From NCBI GenBank assembly GCA_034687125.1, contig JAQGBZ010000139.1, positions 62,001 to 126,000 on the forward strand: DNA of 64,000 nucleotides, in the 5' to 3' direction. A model generated the notes under the pieces. That model was given only the letters and a program-made list of their open reading frames with translations, did not search any database and had not been told where the DNA came from. A program made the position numbers and the translations under genes. This document shows, in pieces, positions 26,538 to 39,135 of this stretch (the first letter of the stretch is position 1; each line of letters opens with the position of its first letter). The stretch comes from Neelides folsomi (taxonomy: Eukaryota > Arthropoda > Collembola > Neelipleona > Neelidae).

Positions 26538-29500
26538 ATGAGTGAGTTGTTTAATTCGCTAAGGACCTTCGCGTCCACCGGGTCATCACGGGGGAAGACG
26601 TCGACGCCGTCACCGCCCCTAAATACCACTTTAAGTAAGACTCCTTCCGCATAATTCACTCTTATACATCCCATATATTATATTTACATAAGTATGGTAT
26701 GATACATGCCTCGCATTATTCATATCATTTATAATAAGAATTCCTTGTAGTCAGTTTCTCCTCCAGGCGTCCTACGTGCCACCCGGAGTTTGCTCTTACA
26801 AAATGTACAGAATGAAACTCCAAAGAGGAATCAGCTTTTTTACAATTTTATTTACAATTTTCATTTCCTAGTCGCATGATAAAAGAAAAGATAAAAGCAA
26901 TTTCGGTCCTTCATTATAAATTAAAGGAGATAATTTAAAAGGAAAGTGAAATTTGAACTCATTGGTTATAATGTTGTTGGTTTGTGATGGCTTTGACTTT
27001 CTGGTAGTTGTCTAGTAGTAGTTTATACTTATAAAAGCTATACCTACTTAAATGATCAATCTTAAGAGAACAAAGACTAAATTTTAATAGAGATATATCT
27101 CCTTTATATGTATGTAATATTATTTATATTGCTTTTAAACTGTACAAGTATGGAATGTAAGTAGGTAAGATGATCATAAAGTCATAAGAAATTCATGAGG
27201 ATCTTTTAAGTCTCTCGTTCTAAAGACAAAGTTTCCTATCCAAGATTTAATCCTCTTATGGTCTTTTAATCCTATACGTAGTTGTAACCTGAGATTCCTC
27301 TTCGGACTAAAACTGGTCGAATTGACTTTTTAACTACATAGGGATCTTTTACTAAATATATATTATTTATATTGTAGAGAGTTTGTCTATTTATTTAGCG
27401 TGGTAAACTTGGGGTTAATTTCCCTTATTATCCACAACTTATGGTAAGGAATGGAGTGAAGATGAAAAGAGTTTTAAATTCTTCATTCGTTTCACGGATC
27501 ACCCAAATTACGTGTGTAATTGAAGACTCGTAGATGATCAGAATTCTCTCTACAAATTCTTTCCTTCTTAGATCTTGGCCTTTAGATTATTTTTTACGAA
27601 AGTAAAGTTTATATTCGTAATTGGAGGAGTTGGGAGGAAAGAAAGAGAAAGTTGATTTAATAAATGCTTAAATTACTTTCTTGTCCGTTTCGCTCTGTTT
27701 GAACTGATCGATGAAAAGGAAGATGCATAATAAAATTATCTTACATTTTCCTCTTATTTCAACATTTCTCTCCACCAACGTCAAAAGCTTTTCTTTAATT
27801 TCTCATTATACTTCCTCATTAGTAATTTTAATGAGAGTTTGCCATCTTACTGAAAATAAAATTATTAGCTCAATAATATTTTCATAGCTATTAAAGCAAA
27901 ATCATTAATGAATTGTTAATCATATTGGAATAAGGAATGAGGATAAATTGAGGAAAATGAATGTTTTTAGGTCTAACCGTCTAAAGGTTAGTATTTTAGT
28001 ATGCTTTGAATTTATCATCGAATTTGTAATGAGAAAAAGGCTTTTAAAGTTAGTTCCAAATTGGATTTATTTAAAGGTCGAAGGTAAGGGTCATTTAATC
28101 ATATTATCATTGAACTATTTATTTACTATTTTCACAAAGAATTCCTAATGAACTTCTATTCAATTTGTTCAATTGGGCCATTTTACAAACTGATCATAAT
28201 TTATGAGTTTTGGAATGAATAACAGAAGAATTCCAATTATTAAATGAATAATGAGGTGTTGAGAGAGATGATGAGGATGAAAGGAGAGGAATTGGTCTTG
28301 AATAATCATTCAGGGCTGCAAGACCTCAAAGAGCAAATATTTGCTTTTACTCTCTCTCCTCATTGTGAGTCTACGAATTGGATTTTATATTAAGTTTCAA
28401 CCACATTTATTTCATTAGCTAGGTTTATATTATATTCCGGAGGTTAGAATTTATATTATCTATTGTAAAGAATTCATTTCCACGGGGGGGTCTATTAATT
28501 GAATGTCGGTCGCTCAACCTTCATCAATGATTGACGAGTGAAAATGGGTTTTATTTTACTTCAAAGATCTGAGAAGGATTTAAAATTGTGAGGATTTCAT
28601 TTTATCTACAGGGGAAGAAGAAGCCGTTGTTCGGATGATGCGGCTCGGAACGACTCTCGACAGCTGCACCGAGTCGGGGTTTAACCAATGGAGAGATGCG
28701 ATGCGGATGGTCGCAAGGCTCCCGGGTGGACTTCCAAACGAATTTAGACTAAGGGTAAATAAAACCTTCACCTATCTTATTGACCATTCAATGACAAGGC
28801 CGCCATGAATCTTCCTTTCCTATCTATCCACATCAAATCATAATAAAATACTCAAATTGCTAATAATATTTGAAATTAGTTTATTTCGGTTCAAGAACAT
28901 TTTGTATTTTTTTATTTTTACTGCGTTTTATTTTAATTTTTTGCTAATATTAAAAAATGAGAAAAATTATAATAAAAAATATATAAAGCTGCATTATATC
29001 TTATAATAGTAAAAGTTCATTCCAAAATAGCATATAAAGATTTTATTCCAAATGTAAAAAAATCGTAAATGGGTTAAGTGCCAAGAAAGAATATTTTGAT
29101 TTTTTTCAATCTCTAGAGGCAGAACGTCATAAATTCTTTTTACTACTTTTTGTTAAATTATACTCCTTGTAGTCCAAATACACTCAATTTTAGTCTTATA
29201 GTCCTTTAATGCCTTGATAGTTTAATAGCAAATTCCTTTGTTGAAGTTGCAAAATGTTGCAAAATGTTCATTTGGGTTATAAATCTGAATTTGTGTAAAA
29301 ATTCCTTTTCGACGTCATTTCCATTCCGCTTTCCACTTCAACCGTGAAAGCTCATGAGGGGAAAGTGGAGAAAGTAAATTAATTTGTTCATGGTTGAAGG
29401 AAGATCTAAAGGAATCTCATTATTTTATCTCCCCACGCCATTTCCTCCTCAGCTTGCCATTTAGTAAATGGGAAGAACAATTTTTTATAAAAACTCATTA

Positions 29501-32500
29501 ATTAACCCAACAAAACAATTCTTACCGTCTTTCTTTCCCAACCACACGAACTAATTCCAACTGAAAAGTTTTGGAAAATAATGAATATAAAAGGCTCAAC
29601 TTCATAAATAGAAATAAGAAATAATCATAACGTTAAATTTCAATTTGAATTTCAAATAAAAACATTTTAACTCAAAGGTCAGGACAGTTCTTTCCTTGCG
29701 CGATAAGGACATGAAAGTGCGACCGTCCCCTTTGACATTTTCATTTACCTCAAATTATAAACACTGAGCCACTGTACAGAGTTAGAAAGAAAAGTTGAAA
29801 TATATATAAACTTTCAAGTAAAATGAGCTCGAGTTAAGTTAGACAAACAATTTGAACTTTTCAGAGTTTAAATCAAAAGAATGGAAACTTGTCCTCGACC
29901 ACCAACCACTATCGACCACGTATTTGTTCAAAACCGCACACCATTGATGAAGTTTCACATGATGTACATCACATACATATGTGACTTTACATGGCTTTCA
30001 TAAGTTCAAAATCTCTCTTTCTTGGAAGTTAAGCCAAGGCGGAGTTGTTCTGATTCTTGGAAGAGTTGGGATCCTTTTGAGAACAAAGCTGTGATAAAGT
30101 AATTGGAATTGGCTGGTGGGAACGCGTGGGAAGTTGAAGGAAGGTGAAGTGGGAATTGACTCAGGCGTAGGCATTTTTAATCTTTATGTCTAATTTTGTA
30201 GAACTCCTAACTATTTATCAAAATATGAATTTCTTTAATTCACACTAATGATAAATATGGTAGACATACCTAGTCTATATGTAAATATATTTGTAAAAGT
30301 AAGTATAACTTGGAACAAGCTGGAATAATCCAGATATAAGGTAAATACTAAAGTAGATTATACTGAAAGTATCCGTATCCTGTATATTTTATTATCCTAT
30401 ATGGAATGACATTAGGTCATAAAATACATATATTTAACTTATTTAGCTCGTAATATTTTATGAAGTAAAAGTGAAACATCACCACTTTTCTTTGAAGATT
30501 GGGTAATCGAGTAGGTAATTGGAAAAATTCCCATTTGCCCATTTCATCCTTAATAATGATTAATTTCCTCAAACTTATGCTTCTAGTTATTTAGCTTGAG
30601 TGGGTGTGAAGGAACCCTTAATATATAATTCCACTTTTATGGCCATTTAACGATGCGGAAGAATTGTGACCTTTAAGAATGGACTGACTTATACCAAACA
30701 TAGGTATTGGTACCTATACAATAAAGGCAAAGGAGAATAATTGGATATTTGGATATACAGTAGTAGTATTTTCATATAAAGACGGTTTTTGTGGGTGTAA
30801 AAAAGTGTAGAAAAACACAAAAGAGATAGTTCAATTGTCAGACTTTTGAAGTTCTGAGAAGGTGGATTTAAATAAAAATGAAAAGGAGGATTTGAACCGT
30901 TGATTCCTTTGATGTTTTCAGTTGTGGGAGAGTCTTGCGGATCGGTTTCTACAGGATCAAATGATCGACTGGAACCGAGTCATCATGAAATGCCGATCCA
31001 GCCATGCGAGAGATCAAGAAATGTCAGAACAGATTGAAAAGGTAAGGCCCAATTTGGGTCAAAAAACAAAGATGAAAGGATGTCATTAATAAAATTAATA
31101 ATTAAACATCCAGCCTAGTGATTAATAAATTAATAAATGAATTAAAACTTTAAAGATATTCATAAGCCACTTGGAAATTAATTTATTCAAATGTGCCAAG
31201 CGGAGATTCCCTCGTTTTACCAACTTTGGGCGGAAAGTAAATAAGAAGGAACAGCCGTGGATTTCCCTTTCTATGAGATTACCATTACAATTGAGGTTCC
31301 TAGTATACCTATTATATTATAGAATGTTATTCCACAATGTGGTGGATCTTTTTATTATATAACAATCAAATAAGATCGAATTTATACACATAGAACTCCA
31401 TTTATACATTTGGTGGTTGAAGGGGCCAAGAAGATTGAAAGTAAATAAGATTAAATATAAGAAAGACTTGAGAGGTTTCCTTCGACATCTCCGCTTTCTT
31501 CGTCCGATCCCTTTCTTTTATAAAATACATATTTCGCCACATCGATCGCTAAAAAGAATTCCATGCCGCGTATCCATTTACCCTTTTATTGGAATTATAA
31601 TGTTGAAGGGAATTACATTGAACCAATCAACTCAATATTGATCACTTGATCACCCATTAACCGTTTTTATCCCTTTTTTGGATATTCAAATGGCATGTGG
31701 AAAATGTGCGAATATTAAATTTAAGACTTCCGCTTCCGATCATTTATTTAGTAACTCCTGATCCTAATGGGCTATGATGTCTTGAATAATGAATTAAATC
31801 TTTGGTTGTTTTATAATCCAGGACTTGCACAGAACCGGGTGCACGGGGTTTAGTAATGGGAAGCAGGCCGTTCTGAAGGAAGTTCTTTTATCTTATGCCC
31901 GATGGAATCCCGGCGTCGGCTACTGCCAGGGGTTCAACATGATCGGCGCAATGTTACTTCAAATGACCTCGGGCCACCGGAACTTAACTCTCAAGATATT
32001 CATCTTCCTCATCGAAGGCGTCCTTCCGCAAGGCAAGGCTTTTTTAAACCCTTTTAAATCTTTCCTCGGAAATCTCTTACTCTAATGTGGTGACATGAGA
32101 TTTCCTTTTACTTTATAAATTCCCTCATTCGCAATAAAGAAACTTTATGTTCATTTGAAACTACTGTGATGTGAATTAAAGGAGACCGACATGGACAAAA
32201 GGACCATTTCACTTTTAAACATCTTTATACCTTAAATAAAATATTCCACGTATAAATATATATATAAATGCACAATACAATATAAGTATTTTACTACATA
32301 TGTATATATAGTATAATGTAATATTTATATTCTTTTTTACAACATGAATTCGACTAGGAGAAATCGATAAAACTTTAAAACTTCTCACACGTCGCATTTA
32401 CATTATTTTCACTTACTTTTCCCCTTCCAATCTTTTTTGATAGGAAATTGGGAAAGAGACAAATGAGGACTTTACATCGAATTTGCATTTCCCTAATGAA

Positions 32501-35500
32501 TTCAGACTACAGCTACTTTCCGAGTTACACGAGACTCTTTACGTAAGTGTGTAGGCGGAGGAAGGACATTCCCTAAATGACATCCAATTACTTATTATCT
32601 TATCTTTTATAACTTTACTGCGTTTATCCTTCACCTGGTCACGTTTTGAGTATCTATAAAGAGGAAACATGATGCCAAAACTCGTATTATAGCTTTATTA
32701 ATAGGAGTCTTGAGTAATTACAAAAATAATTATTTTATAGTACTTGCAATCTAATATTGTCTAACGGCTCAATGGCGCATTATATAAATACCATACTTAT
32801 TTGCAACGAGAAAGATATCACAATGGCTATAAAATCATATTGATCATAATATTGTTATTTTTGTTATACCCATTGTGCAATATTCATTTTATAGACTTTT
32901 ATATTTTATATCTTATGATATAAGAATCTTATTTGAAGCATAGTTTTTAACAATGAATTATATGATCCATTTATGAAAGAAAAAATTGTGTTTTATAGGT
33001 TATTTCAGCCAAGGGCTCAAGGGACTTGTGGTCGACATGGCCGTTTTTCGAGAGATTCTCAAAATTCGTAAACCAAGTTTAAATGGGCATTTGAGCCGAC
33101 TTCAATTCGACGAGGAGTCGCCGCCTTTGACTGATGTTTTCACCATGCATTGGTTCCTCACTTTGTTCATCCACTGTCTCCCAACACCTTCCGTTTTAAG
33201 GGTAATTTATTCACAGTTTCTTCTCCGGGTAGATTTATCACCTCGTTTTAGTTATTATCACCACTTTTGAGATTAATTTTAAATGGGCTTTATTCCCATA
33301 ATGGGAAATTCATATTAGGGGAAGAAATTGAATTTTATATTGAGTTAGATACCAATTTGAATTGATTTAAATTGTAGATATGGGATTTGGTGCTGTTGGA
33401 AGGATCAGAGGTTTTGATCAGAGCGGCTCTCGTCCTTTGGGCGGCCATTGAGACGTAAATTCACTTTGATCTTTGAACCAAAGCTAAATTAATCAACTCA
33501 TTAATAACGAATGTTAATTTGGGAAAAGGCGGATCCTCTGCGTGTCGAGTGCAGACGAGTTTTATTCAGTGATGGGAGTCGTCACGAGGGAAATGCTCGA
33601 GTTTGGACTCATGGATCCAAATACTCTTGTAAAGGTATAAAATAAAAATGTGCTAATACTACCTATACTAAAAGTACTGATACTTTTGTATCAGTATCTA
33701 CCATACAATCCTTTGTAAAATGATTACGATCTAATGTTTATGATCAAATGAACGAGTTTCTAATAATGATAAATTGTTAATTCATAAACTCAAAATTTTC
33801 CTTTCAGTGTATCGTGAGCGTTGGTCCATTTCCATTCCCTGGGTTAGCAGAGCTCCGTCACAAAACTCGACTCGTTGTGAATGCTGAGCCTCCACAGAAA
33901 TCTTTTTTCCTTGCCAAAAGAGAACTTGAGAATTTAAAACGCCATTATTCTGCCATTCGAAGTAAACAAAAAGCCACAACAGTAATCTTAAGAACGCTCG
34001 AATCAAAATCTGACGGTTTAATGCGACGTCAAAAGGGATTGTTAATTTCAACTAAAAAACAAATCGTGACGGCGACATCCCCCAAACCCAAACTTCGTCG
34101 TTTTGCCCCTAAACCTACAGTGAGTCATCCCTCTCCTCATCAATCTCCGATCCCGAAGCAGCAAGTAACGGTCAGTTGGAATAAAATCGGGAAATGTAAA
34201 CAAAGAAGAAGGAAACGAACAGCTTCGGGTTCTTCTTCCCTAACGCATTCTTCTTCTTCTTCCTCAACTGAACTCTGCGATTCTTCCCCGACTTCCTCCT
34301 CGTCTGATGAAGAATCTCGTCCAACTCCAATTAAAATTCTCCAAGAACCTCAAAATTTAAATAAAAGCAAAAGCTCTGAAGAGGTTCAAAATGACATTCC
34401 TTGTAATTCTTCCTCAATTCCTATTCAAGTTCCAATCCCCATAGTTGAACCTCAAATATTAAATTATGCAAATTCTCAGCCACCTCCTTTGCCAGATCCT
34501 CAAATTCAACCGGAAGTTATTGAGGATGAAAAAATCGAAATATGCGAAGAATCAGAAGCACAAAAAATCATCGACACAAACGACAGCCAACATTTTTTGG
34601 AAGAAATGGAAAAACTCAAAAAGAGCGACTCATTTTTTGAAAATTTAAGCCAGCGAATTTGCGAACTTCAATTTCAAAATTTGCGAATTCTCTCTACATG
34701 TAATACGACGGTTCAACTTGACCCGATGTCAATTCCCTCTTCGCCCTCGCCATCCCCAGTTTCTCCAATCATTCCATTCAACAATGGGCAAACGAATTAT
34801 TCTCATTTCCTAAGCCCGTCAAATGTCCCTTCGTCCATTCCATCACCCTCGAACAACACAACGACATTTGACACTCCCATCGATCTTAAAGATGAAATCG
34901 ACAAGAAAATTTCCTACGATTTTCTTCATTTCGTCCCTCCACAAGCGACAAACGTATGGCAAAGCCCAGTACTTAAAAGTCCAATGTACAACAGTGGGAA
35001 AATGAGATTGAATCTCGATTCCCCTTCCACACTCAACGAATCTCGTCGAGATGAACTTGTAATTTCGTCTCCTTACGATTATGTCAAAAGTCAAAATCTC
35101 CATTTAGATTTGTCTCCAACCAAGATTCCCATTTTCAGAGCGTCAAGTCCCATGAGAAGCAGTGGGGATTTATCGCCATATAATTACACTGCAGTTTTCC
35201 ATTCATCCGATGGAGCTCAAAATGACTCAGGGATCTCTTCAATTAATGCCTCTTGGATCAAGGGAGGAACTTATGGAATTTTGAAAAAAAGTGAAATCGA
35301 TCCTCCTGAGCCTTACGAGAATGGGGATGGTGATGAAATGAACAAGCTGTTTAGCACAACGAGCAGTGAAGGGGATGAGAGACGCGAAACAAGTGAAGAG
35401 ATCAACGCCGTAATCCGCGAGAATATTGCCATTCTCCAGAGGTTGAAGGTAAAAGCAGAGGAGGAGGACGATTCCTCTGAATGGGATTTAATCGAAGAGG

Positions 35501-35691
35501 AAAAGAAGGAGCAGAAAACGGGCCAAAGATCCCACAACTCCGCTCGTATCGTCGCCGTCCGAACGACTAAGAAAATCCCAAGAGGAAAGCCAAAGAAAGT
35601 CATCATGTCAACTCCCCCTAAGAACTTTAACCCTTTTCCAACGACAAGAAAGTCAGGAGTAAAAACGAATAAATTCGGCCTCCATAACTGA
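26538..35691 (+). CDS. TBC1D30: TBC1D30-like RabGAP
   Basis: A TBC-domain GTPase-activating protein resembling TBC1D30, a RAB8 GAP linked to cilia. Exons 26538-26634, 28612-28754, 30922-31041, 31822-32032, 32999-33201, 33378-33454, 33529-33634 and 33808-35691 join in phase to 946 residues. Seen: FNQWRDAMRMVARLPGGLP; the arginine finger in EKDLHRTGC (Arg124); the glutamine finger GYCQGF (Gln156); VDMAVFREIL; FTMHWFLTLFIHCLP; WDLVLLEGSE; ADEFYSVMGVVTREMLE; and PFPFPGLAELRHKT. The 625-codon last exon continues as a long disordered tail rich in Ser/Pro/Glu and ends in a basic region. The intron after 32032 appears to use a GC donor (CAAG|GCAAGG). The start (MSELFNSLRTF) is the first Met of an exon that follows an acceptor, so coding may begin further upstream. 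Introns 1 and 2 are about 2 kb. Confidence 0.93.
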
Positions 35692-38600
35692 TACATTAAA
35701 TATAATTTACAAGTTACTAATTTGAAAAAAATGTTAATTATGATGAATGAACTAACATTAAGTATTATCATACATAAATTTTAAATGAACCCAAAAGCTA
35801 ACAATGATTCGAATAATGACCAAATTTGAACGATGAACGACCTAATGAATTAAAGCATGAAAAAATTTCACCTTGCCTTGTAACCTTTATATTTTTCGAT
35901 GAAGATAAAATTAGTACCCATAAGGGTAACAAACACTGTAAAATGAATTAATTTAAATGCAAATTCAAATCAAACCCCTTGAGATTCTGTGATGAAATCA
36001 AATTCCTTTGTGGCGGTGAGATGAGTTCGGCGACTGACAAGAAATCTCAATTTCCTCGATGACATTCGAACTTTTCCCGCATGCTTTGCCTCAAGTTGAA
36101 TTAAGTGTTTGATCGCATTGATCAATTAAAATTAAAGTATGAGTAATATAGTAATATTATTCTATTTATGACAGTTAAGTCATCGATTCTCTTTGTACTT
36201 TGTAATTGTTTAATCAATTAAAGCTATTTGAATGACAATGTCTACCTCTTTAAATCAAGGCAAGCCAATCAGTGATTGGTAATTAATAAGTTATAAATAT
36301 AGCATGTATACCATACTATTTATGTTAATTAAATATTGTACTAAATTATTAAAAATTAAATTACAAATACCGAAATGACAGTAGGATTAAAAATTTTTAA
36401 GCTTAATTTTTTTCGACATATTAGGTAATATATTAGTTTCATAATTGATTATATGGTATATAATATTACAATTTACAATGTATAAAAATGCTTAATAAGT
36501 GTGATTAAAATTAAGTATTATAAAATAAAAAAAATTCGCTCAAAACAATTCTTCCTTTTTTAATAGCAATGTGGCAATGATAAATAAAACCAATCATTAT
36601 TTTCATTTAATACTTTATTTATAAAGGCAAAACAGAAGAATTTCCAAGAATTAAAAAGTACCAGCGAAGAGAAAAGAGAATTTTTAATGAAATCTAACAA
36701 GTAAAAAATCCTCGCTGTTAAATCTAACCAAAAACAAAATATTGACGCTAGAGGCAGCACAATGGCAGCAACCAAAATAGTTCAAGGTTAAGGTTGAAGA
36801 ATTAATTATTACATATATAATAAAAAGTAAAGGATATCTCAATTTTATAAAAATTTCAATAATTACGTATGTATTACATTCATAAACATCTTAATGGGAC
36901 ACAGATGATTTTTTCATGTTTTTTTTTCCTTTTGGGATATCTTTCACATTTTACAAAGGATACAATTACACAATATACGTTAATAATGTATTACATCACT
37001 CATGCTCTTATCCCTATTGTCTGTACAATATTTGGATTCACAAGTGCAAATTAAAATAAAGTCAAATACATCCTATTATTTGATAATTTTTACACTATTT
37101 TATACAGAGTTAGATTTAAGGATTCAAGAATCATATTATATTTACATAAAATGATATAAATATTTACAAACTCTTTATGTATTTAGATTCCAAACAAATG
37201 GATTAAATTAGTAAATATTTATATATATATATATTATGAATGAAAGAAATAGGGAAAGGAAGAATTCCTTCAAAGTAGCACAAAAATATCTTAAACTAAT
37301 GACAAAAAACTTTCGCATTTATTTGTAATCAATACATTTAATTATATCTCAAGATTACGCTTCTCACTCGCGTTAACTAATAGTTATTTATATAGTATAG
37401 GGTTGTATGACAAACATTATTGTTAGTTTACACATAAAACTTATGAAGTACGAGTGTATTTTACGAGGACGATACCGGCGACGGGATGAAGTTGTCTATA
37501 TTTCTATACATTGTTTTTATTATTTTATGTAGTTTTTAATCACGACTATCATAATTTACTATTTTAATCATAAATAGGCATATGAAATTCAGTAATTAAA
37601 AATTCATCTTAAATTTAAATTAACGATTAAATATTTTACTATATAATGTTTTACTTATATCTACTTATTTATTGTAGAACATTAATATTGTTATTAGATT
37701 CTTGTATGTTATAGAATTCATTTCACAGCTTTTTCTGCTTTTAGTTAATACCATGTACCTAATTCTAAATAACGATCTTCTAAATAAAAAAATCCTAGTT
37801 TTATCGCTCATATTAGATTAAGTACGTTTGTCTTAAAGTTAAAGAGATTCTTACAACATGTTATTTATAAAGGGATTTGCCAGTAATACTACGAGACTTT
37901 TTTTTGCTATTAACCCTCTTGCTTCAACCCCTTCACAAATCTCACATAAGCATTAAATAACAATCTCGCTAATTGTCTTCTTCAATCTTAAAGCCATTGG
38001 GTTACCCTACACCTTAACTCCTTTTTATATTTTAACAAAAAACAGTTAATATTACTCTCCTGATAATTTCTTATAGTTTGAAAGTGAAGTAATATGAATT
38101 AATTAGTTTATTTTAAAGATGATGTTAATTTACTAAAAAAATATATACTGAAATAAAAGTTGTTGAAATTTGATTGAAACAAGGAATTAAAAATAAAAGG
38201 GCTTAGATTGAAGAAAATAAATAACTAAACGATTTTTGAACCTCTATGGTAAAGTTGCTGAATTTTTTTTTCAAAACTTTTGTATTAAGATTGTCTTGAG
38301 ATCTGCTGTGAATTAGTAAAATTATAATACAGAGGAACAAAAACCTCGATAAAGAAAGGCGTCATATTTAATGAACATTTTACGTTAATGCATGTTAATA
38401 TAAATTGTATTTTGTTAACTCATAAACAAATTAATAAAGTAACATAATTATAAACAGAGTTAAAGAACAAGTTTCTCTTTTTCGAATTAGTACAAACTCA
38501 AAATTAAAAACAAGATTACCTTTGATGAATTTCGAAATGAGTTTTTGTGTGTATTGTAAATGCTTTCCTCTCATGCCCATTTTGTACATTTGATTCGACC

Positions 38601-39135
38601 TCTCTTCCTTTAAAATCTTTTACACTTCCCTTCATTTTAACCCCTCGCGGAATTTTTATTTCACTCTTTTTTTACCGACTTTTCCTAAAACAGATACATA
38701 TAGAAAAAATTATTTTCTCTTTCCATTTTTTTGATTATTTTACAGTAGAAGTCTTAAAGTTCAGGGTCCTAATACTCTTTCAAGAATATTCTCCTAAATT
38801 CTATTTTATTATGCGAAAGACGAAATAGGAAGAAAGTAAAATTTTTCTTCAAAAACAAATCACATTTTTAATATCAAATAAAAGATAAATCAAAAAGGGT
38901 CAAATTCAGATTCAAATATGTCCGATTGAATTTGTAAATAAAAATTAATTGTCAAATTTTATATATCAGTCATATAAAAATTCAAGTTGATTGAAGAAAA
39001 AAAATTCAAGGGACTTTCATACCAAGAGGGAAGAAAGATTTTCAAATTGAAATTCCCTTCCTCATTGAATGTTTGGAGAAACCAAGAAAGTCAAAAATTA
39101 GGGTGAAAATGATTCGAAAATAAATAATAAATTAA
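35692..39135. other. 3.4-kb convergent intergenic region
   Basis: This lies between the 3' ends of TBC1D30 (+) and ewg/NRF1 (-). It is strongly AT-rich with scattered homopolymer runs and a short TA microsatellite near 37220-37236. Several small open frames show no gene-like composition. Either 3' UTR may extend into it. Confidence 0.5.

Noticed and set aside
37213-37240. TA-rich microsatellite
   Set aside because: Short simple repeat of a kind expected in AT-rich DNA; no further meaning.
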